Source: Methanothrix sp.
Lineage (GTDB): Archaea > Halobacteriota > Methanosarcinia > Methanotrichales > Methanotrichaceae
Direction of reading: 5' to 3'
Assembly (NCBI GenBank): GCA_011391755.1
Contig: JAABPZ010000003.1
Coordinates: forward strand, 1-16,133
Length of the DNA stretch: 16,133 nucleotides
The position numbers and the translations under genes were made by a program. Positions within the stretch are counted from its first letter, which is position 1, and the number at the start of each line of letters is the position of its first letter. The notes under the pieces were generated by a model. The model was not told the origin of the DNA. It ran no database searches and saw nothing but the letters and a program-made list of their open reading frames with translations. Positions 5,705 to 11,870 of the stretch are shown here, piece by piece.

Positions 5705-6151
5705 ATGGAAAGCGTTGAGGATTATGGGATTAGGAGGATAGTGGTTGCTGTGGATACCTCTGACTACTCCGAGATGGTTGTGGCTAGAGCTTCTGCAATC
5801 GCAATTGCTTCCTCTGCAGAGATTCATGTGATCAGCGTTGTGAGCCTTCCCAAGCTGATAGCCTCTGAGGCAGATATCGGGATACAGGACGTCCGCCTCA
5901 GCGAAAAAGAGTTTCATGAGCATCATAAGAGGCTAATAGATGAATATCTGAAGGGGCACGATTTGCATATCGAATCACGTGTGCTTCACGGCGACCCTTC
6001 CGGCAAGATCCTCTCATATGCAAATGAGATAGGAGCTGATTTGATTGTCATGGGCAGCAAGGCCTATGGCAAAGTTCAAAGGTTTCTTTTAGGCGGGGTG
6101 TCCGAGGACGTGGTAAGGAATGCGAAATGCTCGGTAATGATCGCGAAATAG
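5705..6151 (+). CDS. universal stress protein (UspA family)
   Basis: 148 residues, a single Usp domain: RIVVAVDTSDYSE (11-23), VLHGDPSGKIL (93-103) and ADLIVMGSKAYGKVQRF (111-127), then the C-terminal beta strand CSVMIAK. In ATP-binding members the motif is GxxGx9G[S/T]; here the positions read Gly117, Ala120, Gly130, Gly131, so two of the four are changed and ATP binding is doubtful. Start ATG 5705 has GGAGGA nine bases upstream. It follows the antiporter by 53 bases on the same strand with no obvious terminator, and so is likely co-transcribed with it from the riboswitch promoter; UspA genes are among those found near fluoride riboswitches in other organisms. Soluble, probably a homodimer. 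Confidence 0.88.
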   Translation: MESVEDYGIRRIVVAVDTSDYSEMVVARASAIAIASSAEIHVISVVSLPKLIASEADIGIQDVRLSEKEFHEHHKRLIDEYLKGHDLHIESRVLHGDPSGKILSYANEIGADLIVMGSKAYGKVQRFLLGGVSEDVVRNAKCSVMIAK

Positions 6152-6157
6152 CTCTAA

Positions 6158-6601
6158 TTATGTTTTCCTGAGAAGCTTCGCTACATCTTCCATGGAATTT
6201 TTCTCTCGCAAAGCCGCAAGCTTGGGTGGCGATTCTTGGAACAGTTCCAGTGCATTGAAAAATCTGTCCAGCACATCTCCGCTGTAGGTGGGTACCAGGA
6301 AGATGTGGGTATGTGGTATTCTCCTGCCCCGGGCGTACATGCAGACAAAGTCCGGATTCAAGGCCTTCATCATCTTTTCAGCCACGATCTTTGCCACTCG
6401 AAAGAGGCTGGCATTCTCCTCCTCAAAGAGCTCATGCCACCAGGGCACGTGCCTCTTGGGAATGACCAGACAGTGCCCTTTTGAGAAGGGGTTGATATCG
6501 AGTATGGCTAAAGAGAGTTCGTCCTCATAGATCTTGCAGCAAGGTGCCTTCTCTTCGATAATATCGCAGAAGATACATCCGTTCTTCGTTTCTTCGACCA
6601 T
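6158..6601 (-). CDS. HIT-family protein with altered histidine triad
   Basis: 147 residues from ATG 6601. The frame is open to an ATG at 6610, but AAGG sits nine bases before ATG 6601 and touches the other, so the inner ATG is preferred. HIT proteins are nucleotide hydrolases or transferases whose motif is HxHxHxx. Visible: a CIFCDII zinc-type CxxC (Cys9, Cys12), SKGHCLVIPKRHVP typical of the Hint/Fhit fold, and PHTHIFLVP at the active site. The first two histidines (97 and 99) are present, the middle one being the nucleophile in the family, but the third is Phe101. Activity may persist with changed specificity, or be lost. It follows the YkgJ-like gene by 39 bases on the same strand and converges on uspA with a six-base gap. 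Confidence 0.85.
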   Translation of the reverse strand: MVEETKNGCIFCDIIEEKAPCCKIYEDELSLAILDINPFSKGHCLVIPKRHVPWWHELFEEENASLFRVAKIVAEKMMKALNPDFVCMYARGRRIPHTHIFLVPTYSGDVLDRFFNALELFQESPPKLAALREKNSMEDVAKLLRKT

Positions 6602-6640
6602 AATGCCCATCCTTGGGACTAATTAAGCTATCATTAATGA

Positions 6641-7300
6641 TTAATCCTTTTTGCTCTGATCGAGAGCCAATTTTTGATGTATTGCGGCCCAGTTGTTCTC
6701 GCAGATGATCCACCAGCCCAGGGTCTCCTTGGCCAGAGTGCGCGCTGCCGGGCAGAAGGCATCGACGGCCAGGTTGTAGGGCATCTCTGGCAGGGGCGGA
6801 TGAAGTGGGTATTTGGTGCAGGTAAGGGGCCTGATCTCATAGATGGAGCAGCCTAAGTCTGGGTCATAAAACGGACAGGGTTGCTTCAGCACCCAGGCTT
6901 GCAGGGCCTTTTCGTACCGGCAGAGGGCTTTTAGTCTCTTCTTTCCCACGCGCCCCGCAATCCTTTCAAAATCCTCTTTCTCAAGGTATAGGCCAGCTCC
7001 GGGTGTATAGCAGCACCGGCCGCACTGCTGGCATTGGAAACGCTCCCAAAAGAGCCCCACTCCCACGTCGGAGCCTTCCCGCTCGTCACGGGCGGGCAGG
7101 GGCAGAGAGATGTCGAAGGGGACCTTCTCTCCCTGGTCGATCTTGACAATCTGCTCCTCCTTTTTTAAAACGGACCAGTGAGGCCGAAGGCGCAGAAGCT
7201 CAACATGTCTGCCCTGTCGTTTGTCTTCGACGCAAGAGGAATTGCAAAGCTGGTGGCAGAGACGGCGCACACGAGTGATGTTGTTGTTACCGCTATTCAT
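6641..7300 (-). CDS. YkgJ-family cysteine-cluster protein (putative Zn/Fe-binding)
   Basis: 219 residues. The core is FQCQQCGRCCYTPG (88-101: Cys90, 93, 96, 97), followed by YLEKEDFERIA, CPFYDPDLGCSIYEIRPLTC (Cys142, 151, 161), KYPLHPP and Cys183. This is the arrangement of the YkgJ/UPF0153 cysteine-cluster family, believed to bind zinc or an iron-sulfur centre; no enzyme activity is established for it. About 85 residues precede the core, longer than usual, and carry a further Cys15, Cys19, Cys23 spaced CxxxCxxxC. ATG 7300 is supported by GGGAG eight bases upstream, so the extension seems real. It is probably first in an operon with the HIT gene. Soluble; no signal peptide or membrane segment seen. 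Confidence 0.8.
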   Translation of the reverse strand: MNSGNNNITRVRRLCHQLCNSSCVEDKRQGRHVELLRLRPHWSVLKKEEQIVKIDQGEKVPFDISLPLPARDEREGSDVGVGLFWERFQCQQCGRCCYTPGAGLYLEKEDFERIAGRVGKKRLKALCRYEKALQAWVLKQPCPFYDPDLGCSIYEIRPLTCTKYPLHPPLPEMPYNLAVDAFCPAARTLAKETLGWWIICENNWAAIHQKLALDQSKKD

Positions 7301-7438
7301 ATCATCTTCTCCCGCTAATCTTCTTCAATAATAACTCTGGCTCTTTAAGCCTGTTCACTTTCGCCCCGCGCGGCTCCACCTTATTATCCACTACGATCCT
7401 TTGTTGTTTGAGTAATAATTCCGCTTTAGGTGATATAG

Positions 7439-7903
7439 ATGTCTAAGAACCCAGAATTTGCAAAATACGGCTCCGACATTGCTCGACATCAGGATGCCAT
7501 TCGCTCTGCCAATGAGGATCTGATCAAGCTCTCCCAGAGGTTTGGGCGCATGATGCCCAAGCTCTCCAAGCTGGACTCCGCTGCTATTCTCTCCTGGTTT
7601 GGCCTTTACAATAAGGTCAAGGATAAAGCTAAAAAGACTGATGATGAACTGGCTGACCTTACCAACAACGAGCAAGCTGCCGCAAATCCCGTTCTGCAAT
7701 TGCAGATCAATTACTACTACACCCAAAGGCAGCGGCTTTACTATAAGGTGGAGGTCATGGATGACATCATCAGTGGCATGATGGAGGACCTCTTGGAGAA
7801 CGGCAGCTTCGAGGAGGCGCAAAAGCAGGAGATGCGCACCGCACTCGATGCAACCATGGAAAAGAGTATGCAGCAATCCATGACGGCCCCAGTTTCTGCC
7901 TGA
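7439..7903 (+). CDS. hypothetical helical protein, no family recognised
   Basis: 154 residues, rich in charged and polar residues, with no cysteine and no membrane segment. Most of the chain looks alpha-helical, with amphipathic stretches at about 13-50 and 85-150 that could form coiled coils; a more hydrophobic patch (SAAILSWFGLYNKV) lies near residues 47-60. Start ATG 7439 has an excellent SD, AGGTGAT, four bases upstream, which is strong evidence that the gene is real. It is transcribed away from the YkgJ/HIT pair across a 138-base divergent promoter region containing AT-rich boxes (TTATTATCC near 7381, TAATAATT near 7413). It ends in a T-rich tract (7948-7954). I do not recognise a function. 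Confidence 0.75.
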   Translation: MSKNPEFAKYGSDIARHQDAIRSANEDLIKLSQRFGRMMPKLSKLDSAAILSWFGLYNKVKDKAKKTDDELADLTNNEQAAANPVLQLQINYYYTQRQRLYYKVEVMDDIISGMMEDLLENGSFEEAQKQEMRTALDATMEKSMQQSMTAPVSA

Positions 7904-7954
7904 GCGCCACCGGTCCGGGCAATTCGCCCCCCTGGTCTATGTGAATCTTATTTT

Positions 7955-7967
7955 AAAAATAAAAAAG
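7955..7967 (-). terminator. T-rich terminator-like tract, usable in both directions
   Basis: TTATTTT followed by AAAAATAAAAAAG (7948-7967) gives a T-run on the plus strand after the gene ending at 7903 and a longer one on the minus strand about 20 bases after the stop of the small CxxC gene at 7987. It would end both converging transcripts. Confidence 0.45.
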
Positions 7968-7986
7968 AATCTGTGTAGGGTTGACT

Positions 7987-8142
7987 TCAGGGGGCATTGC
8001 TGCAAATTGGACATTGTGCATCATGAGTCCCTATGAGATCAACCCCAAAGTAATAGCGCCAGCGATCTGCAAGGGAATTTTGCCACTCACCCATTTTTGC
8101 TGCTGCAATACGTCCCTTAATGTCATTTAGATTCTGCTTCAT
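7987..8142 (-). CDS. small 51-residue protein with C-terminal CPIC motif
   Basis: A short reading frame with the best SD in the window: GGAGGTGA (minus strand, opposite 8151-8158), eight bases before ATG 8142. The protein starts MKQNLNDIKGRIAAAKMGEW, continues with a basic, aromatic segment (SLADRWRYYFGVDLIG) and ends DAQCPICSNAP. The single CxxC could bind a metal as a dimer or be redox-active. A T-rich tract follows 20 bases after the stop, giving a complete small transcription unit. I do not recognise a family. An upstream in-frame ATG at 8160 would place the SD inside the gene and is rejected. It converges on the helical protein gene. Confidence 0.6.
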   Translation of the reverse strand: MKQNLNDIKGRIAAAKMGEWQNSLADRWRYYFGVDLIGTHDAQCPICSNAP

Positions 8143-8443
8143 CTTACTACTCACCTCCATGTAGTGAGCATATTCTATTCACCACGAGCGCGTCAAGGAG
8201 ATGCCTGCCACCAGTAATGAACGAAGCAGATCATTGGGAAATCTTGTGAGCAGTCACGAGATTGTTGTTACGTTATGAGGCAATGACGTCCAAGAGGCAG
8301 GCAGAGGATACAGATACACCCAACTGCAAGATCGATCATCTCGGCCAGAAACTCACCTTCTAAGGAACCAGACCTACAAATCGTAGACTTATATCATTTT
8401 TTGTATATCTAAGTGTCGGTCCATAAAAACGTTTGAGCCCGAA
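8143..8443. other. noncoding stretch of about 300 bases with one strong hairpin
   Basis: Apart from the SD of the small gene, I find no supported gene here. Very short open frames (25-26 codons) exist on the plus strand near 8199-8276 and 8284-8364 but lack usable SD sites. The notable structure is a 10-bp hairpin at 8240-8263. The part next to the transglutaminase gene (8380-8431) is AT-rich, with CCATAAAAACG (8421-8431) giving a short T-run on the minus strand beyond that gene's stop. Confidence 0.5.
8240..8263. repeat. 10-bp inverted repeat with a four-base loop
   Basis: AATCTTGTGA (8240-8249) pairs with TCACGAGATT (8254-8263) over all ten positions with one G-U wobble, around the loop GCAG. 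T-richer sequence (GTTGTTACG) follows on the plus strand. It could be a terminator, part of a small RNA, or an operator. Confidence 0.55.
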
Positions 8444-10360
8444 TCAAGTGCATCCGTAAATTTTCTCTTTTTCTGGAGTGATCGCATCGCCGGCATCATT
8501 GTAGCTCTGGGATGAGATCATATTGCAGTAGCCCACCCACCAGTCCATTACCCGGATTTGCGATGGCTTTCCCAAAAAGCAGCCTGTGAAGCGAAAGTAT
8601 CCCGGCACACCCCCCAAATTTATGCCGTCGCCATTGCCCGTGGTGTCCACGATGTGGTACTTTGTGTCGCCAGGCAGAAGCACCAGATTGTAGGCATGGC
8701 CGGGATGATTTCCCACCAGGGGCAGATCATAGCCCGTGCTGGAGGTGCTGAAGACCTCGCTGCTATTATAGCCGGCTTTTCGCAGCATTGTGGTCAGCGC
8801 CGCCGCATAATCGATGCATACGCCCGTCTCTAGAATGTTGACTGTGGCGTGGGTGGGAAACATGCCCATCACGGCACTGTTCTCGCTCATGTTCGTGTCT
8901 GAGCGCCAGGCAAAGATGCCCCACTCCTCGGGCCGGCAGGAGAGGTTGGCAACGTTTCTGTTGAAGCCTTCCTTAAAGGAGCAGGTCCCGGCCAGGCTCG
9001 AACTGCACATGCGATTGCACTCCGGATAGCCGGAGCAGCAGGCCTTGAAAAGTGCATAGCCCTGCATATAGCGGGCCTCTGGGCCGAAGGAGTTGATGAT
9101 GTACAGGCCCCGGCACTTTTTTCGGTCCCCTGTCGAGTTTTTGCAGGCATTGATGGCCTCTTCCACAATCCAGTCCAGGTCAGGATGGCAGACCTCCATC
9201 TGCTGACACTGCTCCGGTGCATTAGGCCAGATGTCCTGACAGGGGGTGTCCAGTGGATAGTATTTCGGCCTGGGATCGACTTTGCCGCAAATCCAGGGCT
9301 TTGCGATGCCGATTTCCACGAAGGTAGAGGCAACGCTGCTGGCGTTGCTGATAGTAAGGGTGATATTATGCCATCCTAAGCTGAGGTTCTTCATCTGGAA
9401 AGATTCGTTCCTGCCAATGATGCCATCCAGGCTCGACTGCCAAATGTAGTGCAAAGGCTTTTGGCCGCATGGCGCTGCCAAAAAGAGCACAGCTTCCCCG
9501 CGCGGGAAGGTACGCACATCCCCGGGAGAAAGAATTTTTGCCCTGAGATTATCATCCTGCCTGTTATCTGGATTCTCGTCCTCGCGGCTCCTATTCAAAG
9601 AAGTCGAATCTTGCTGATTACAACCGCAGTCCTTCAGCTCTGCCTGTCCTGGCGTGCCGTTTAAACTCGGCTCAAATTTGGCAGCCGTGCTGACCTGTCC
9701 GGGACCGGCCTGATTGGGAAGGTAGGCAAGAGCGCCTATGACCAGGACAATTAATGCCAGGCTCCCCAGAGCATAGACAAAGTAGCCCCACTTCCGTCCG
9801 CCTTTCCCGGAGAGCAGAGGCAAGCGACTGAAATCACCCGAAAAGGAGAGAGCCAGGCCGCTGAAGAGAAAGAGGGGCCCGGATATTGACCAGGTCTTCC
9901 AGCCGTAGGGCAACAGGGTTATGGCCGCCTGAGTGAGGGGAAAGCCGAATAGGCCGGCAAAGAGGAGAAGATTGCGGGCCGCATCCTTCTGACGGCGCAC
10001 AGCCATCCCGGTTACGGTAACTATTATTATAATAATAGCACAGGCCGTCCACTCCCGAAAAAACGCCAAGGCCGTAAAGATGGAGAGGGAGAACAGGCCG
10101 CCCAGGAGGAGCAACGCACGCTTCGCTTTGCGGCTGGGCCAGGCAAGAGCAGCGGCCAAAATACCGCAAATCCCCAGCAGAATGATGAGAAAGGCACCCG
10201 CTGCTTGGGAGAAGGCATAGTCCAGCTCTCCCGGCCGGCCCAGTGAGGGCAATGCGAAGAGGAGAAAGATGCAGCCGATAGCGACGGCAACCATGCCTGC
10301 GATAAACCCCGCCAGCGCCAGGATCTTTCGCGTCCTATTCATCTCCTCGGCTGTAAGCAT
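8444..10360 (-). CDS. polytopic membrane protein with extracytoplasmic Ig-like and transglutaminase-like domains
   Basis: 638 residues. About seven membrane segments lie in the first 215 residues (near 12-37, 54-74, 82-101, 105-121, 130-150, 160-175, 192-213). A linker rich in Asp/Asn/Ser follows, then a PKD/Ig-like domain (about 277-350, with YIWQSSLDG and LGWHNITLTIS), a cysteine-rich region (about 358-480, some 14 cysteines) and a transglutaminase-like domain. The catalytic triad of that fold is visible: Cys515 in ETGVCIDYAA, His555 in HPGHAYNLV, Asp572 in YHIVDTTGN. The soluble part is predicted outside the cell, where the cysteines could form disulfides. It may act as a protease or cross-linking/amidase enzyme on surface proteins; the substrate is unknown. 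ATG 10360 has no good SD; a TATA-like box (ATAGTTTTAAC, about 10388-10398) would give a nearly leaderless transcript. ATG 10342 is an alternative start. Confidence 0.8.
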   Translation of the reverse strand: MLTAEEMNRTRKILALAGFIAGMVAVAIGCIFLLFALPSLGRPGELDYAFSQAAGAFLIILLGICGILAAALAWPSRKAKRALLLLGGLFSLSIFTALAFFREWTACAIIIIIVTVTGMAVRRQKDAARNLLLFAGLFGFPLTQAAITLLPYGWKTWSISGPLFLFSGLALSFSGDFSRLPLLSGKGGRKWGYFVYALGSLALIVLVIGALAYLPNQAGPGQVSTAAKFEPSLNGTPGQAELKDCGCNQQDSTSLNRSREDENPDNRQDDNLRAKILSPGDVRTFPRGEAVLFLAAPCGQKPLHYIWQSSLDGIIGRNESFQMKNLSLGWHNITLTISNASSVASTFVEIGIAKPWICGKVDPRPKYYPLDTPCQDIWPNAPEQCQQMEVCHPDLDWIVEEAINACKNSTGDRKKCRGLYIINSFGPEARYMQGYALFKACCSGYPECNRMCSSSLAGTCSFKEGFNRNVANLSCRPEEWGIFAWRSDTNMSENSAVMGMFPTHATVNILETGVCIDYAAALTTMLRKAGYNSSEVFSTSSTGYDLPLVGNHPGHAYNLVLLPGDTKYHIVDTTGNGDGINLGGVPGYFRFTGCFLGKPSQIRVMDWWVGYCNMISSQSYNDAGDAITPEKEKIYGCT

Positions 10361-10456
10361 CGAGCACTTCTGGCGCGGCCCGGGAAGTTAAAACTATGGG
10401 CTTTTTCGGTTTCGATAGATATTTGATCGAGGCAGAAAATAACGAACTGATCTCCT
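10361..10456. promoter_or_regulatory. divergent promoter region between transglutaminase and deaminase genes
   Basis: Ninety-six bases separate the two divergent starts. A minus-strand box (ATAGTTTTAAC, about 10388-10398) and a plus-strand box (GATAGATATTTGAT, 10414-10425 region) are each placed so that transcripts would begin within about 15 bases of the start codons. Neither gene has a convincing SD, in line with near-leaderless mRNAs. Confidence 0.35.
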
Positions 10457-11398
10457 ATGGACATCTTCATGCAAGCGGCAATAGATGAAGCGCTTCTGGG
10501 ACTCCGGGAAGGCGGAGTTCCCATCGGCGCCGTTTTGGTGGAGGACGGCAAGATCATAGGAAGAGGCCGAAACAGAAGAGTGCAGCAACAAGATCAGCTC
10601 ATGCACGCCGAGATCGACTGCCTGCGCCATGCCAGGCTCACGGATGGTTACCATAATACAACTCTTTATTCCACGCTCATGCCCTGCTACCTGTGCGCCG
10701 GGGCGGTGGTGCAGTTCGGCATTAAGAAGGTAGTAGTAGGAGAGGGAAGAAGCGCTCCGGCAGCCAGGAATTTCATGCAGTCGCACGGCGTCGAGGTCTT
10801 GGACCTGGACAATGCCCTGTGCAAGGAAATGATGGCGGAGTATATCCGCCAAAATCCGGCGCTCTGGGAAAAGTTCTTGGCAGAGCTGAATCCCGATATC
10901 TTGAAGCCTTCCCTGCCGTCCATTTCCATCCGGCACCACCTCCTGCCGGGCGATGTCGGTTATATCACCTACCTGCACGCCGTTCTTTATGCTCCCCGGC
11001 AAGGTTGGGACCATACCTTCGACTCTTACGTGGCCATTCCACTGGCCCAGTTTGCCCTGCGCAACAGCCCGCAGGAGCGCATCTGGATCGTGGAAAACGA
11101 GGGGAGAATCGTGGGCTGCGTTGCCATTGTAAAATTCTCGGAGAGCGAGGCTCAACTGCGCTGGCTGCTCCTGCGCCCGGCTCTGCGAAGCCAGGGATGG
11201 GGGAGAAAGCTGGTGCAAGAGGCTCTGGCTTTCAGCCGGGACGCGGGATACTCATCTGTGTTTCTCTGGACGGTCAGCGCCCTGCCGGCGGCAGCCGGGC
11301 TCTATCGATCGGTAGGCTTTCGAGAGACGGAAAAGGTGACCCATGAGCTGTGGGGCAGACGGGTGACGGAGGTCAAGTACGAGATGGAGCTGAAATGA
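10457..11398 (+). CDS. cytosine deaminase (FCY1-like) fused to a GNAT acetyltransferase
   Basis: 313 residues in two domains. Residues 1-145 form a cytidine-deaminase-fold domain: GGVPIGAVLVEDG (19-31), zinc ligand and proton shuttle in HAE (His50, Glu52) and PCYLC (Cys77, Cys80). The surrounding sequence (GRGRNRR, NTTLYSTLMPC, VVVGEG, the tail QNPALWEKF) resembles yeast cytosine deaminase more than tRNA or guanine deaminases; cytosine to uracil plus ammonia is the likely reaction. Residues about 155-313 form a GNAT domain: VENEGRIVGCVAIV (212-225), LRWLLLRPALRSQGWGRKLV (acetyl-CoA P-loop RSQGWG, 244-249), LYRSVGF (282-288). This GNAT type resembles those fused to MarR regulators. The frame is continuous through the junction, so the fusion is real in this sequence. 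Start ATG 10457 lacks a strong SD; ATG 10469 is an alternative. Confidence 0.82.
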   Translation: MDIFMQAAIDEALLGLREGGVPIGAVLVEDGKIIGRGRNRRVQQQDQLMHAEIDCLRHARLTDGYHNTTLYSTLMPCYLCAGAVVQFGIKKVVVGEGRSAPAARNFMQSHGVEVLDLDNALCKEMMAEYIRQNPALWEKFLAELNPDILKPSLPSISIRHHLLPGDVGYITYLHAVLYAPRQGWDHTFDSYVAIPLAQFALRNSPQERIWIVENEGRIVGCVAIVKFSESEAQLRWLLLRPALRSQGWGRKLVQEALAFSRDAGYSSVFLWTVSALPAAAGLYRSVGFRETEKVTHELWGRRVTEVKYEMELK

Positions 11399-11493
11399 AA
11401 AAAAAGAGCAGACATCTGTAATTTTGGTTCAATGAGAATGCTCTCTTAAATCATAGTTAAATCCGTCTTGAGTCGAAAAAAAGGAGGCAAAAA

Positions 11494-11829
11494 ATGACAG
11501 AAAAAGAAAGCAATAACCGCGCATCAAAAGTGCAGAGTATGGCAGATTTGGTTAATTATCAGGATGGATCAGTTGTGAGCCGGGAGATAATTCGCAAGAG
11601 CACTGGCACGGTAACGCTCTTTGCCTTTGATGAAGGTCAGGGGCTCAGCGAGCACACTGCTCCATTCGATGCACTCGTATATGTTGTGGATGGACAAGCA
11701 GAGGTTTTAATCTCAGGCAAAGCCTATCATCTGAATCAAGGCGATTATGTGATATTACCGGCCAACGAGACTCATGCCCTGAGAGCATTGAGCAAATTCA
11801 AGATGCTATTAGCAATGATAAAATCCTAA
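11494..11829 (+). CDS. small cupin-domain protein
   Basis: 111 residues, a single cupin barrel. Motif 1 is GLSEHTAPFDALVYVVDG (50-67): His54 is present, the second histidine of the classical motif is absent and Asp59 may take the place of the usual glutamate. Motif 2 is GDYVILPANETHALRA (83-98) with His94. This pattern is common in small bacterial and archaeal cupins of unknown ligand, often sensing or binding a metal or small molecule. Start ATG 11494 has GGAGG six bases upstream. It lies 95 bases after the deaminase gene with an AT-rich stretch between (CTTAAATCATAGTTAAA around 11445), so it may have its own promoter. Converges on speA. Function not assigned. Confidence 0.8.
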   Translation: MTEKESNNRASKVQSMADLVNYQDGSVVSREIIRKSTGTVTLFAFDEGQGLSEHTAPFDALVYVVDGQAEVLISGKAYHLNQGDYVILPANETHALRALSKFKMLLAMIKS

Positions 11830-11846
11830 GCTCTCAGACAGCAGAT

Positions 11847-11870
11847 GAGCTGAGTCCTCTCCCTCAGCTC
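11847..11870. terminator. inverted repeat between the convergent cupin and speA genes
   Basis: GAGCTGAG (11847-11854) and CTCAGCTC (11863-11870) form a perfect 8-bp stem around an 8-base pyrimidine loop. The right arm contains the speA stop codon. Being symmetric and between convergent genes, it could act in both directions, although no T-run follows closely on either side. Confidence 0.35.

Noticed and set aside
8199..8364. Two very short plus-strand frames (25 and 26 codons) in the gene-free stretch
   Set aside because: Their SD-like purines touch the start codon or are absent, and neither peptide shows a recognisable feature.
10394..11218. 274-codon minus-strand frame opposite the deaminase-GNAT gene
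   Set aside because: The opposite strand encodes two recognisable enzyme domains; this frame has none.
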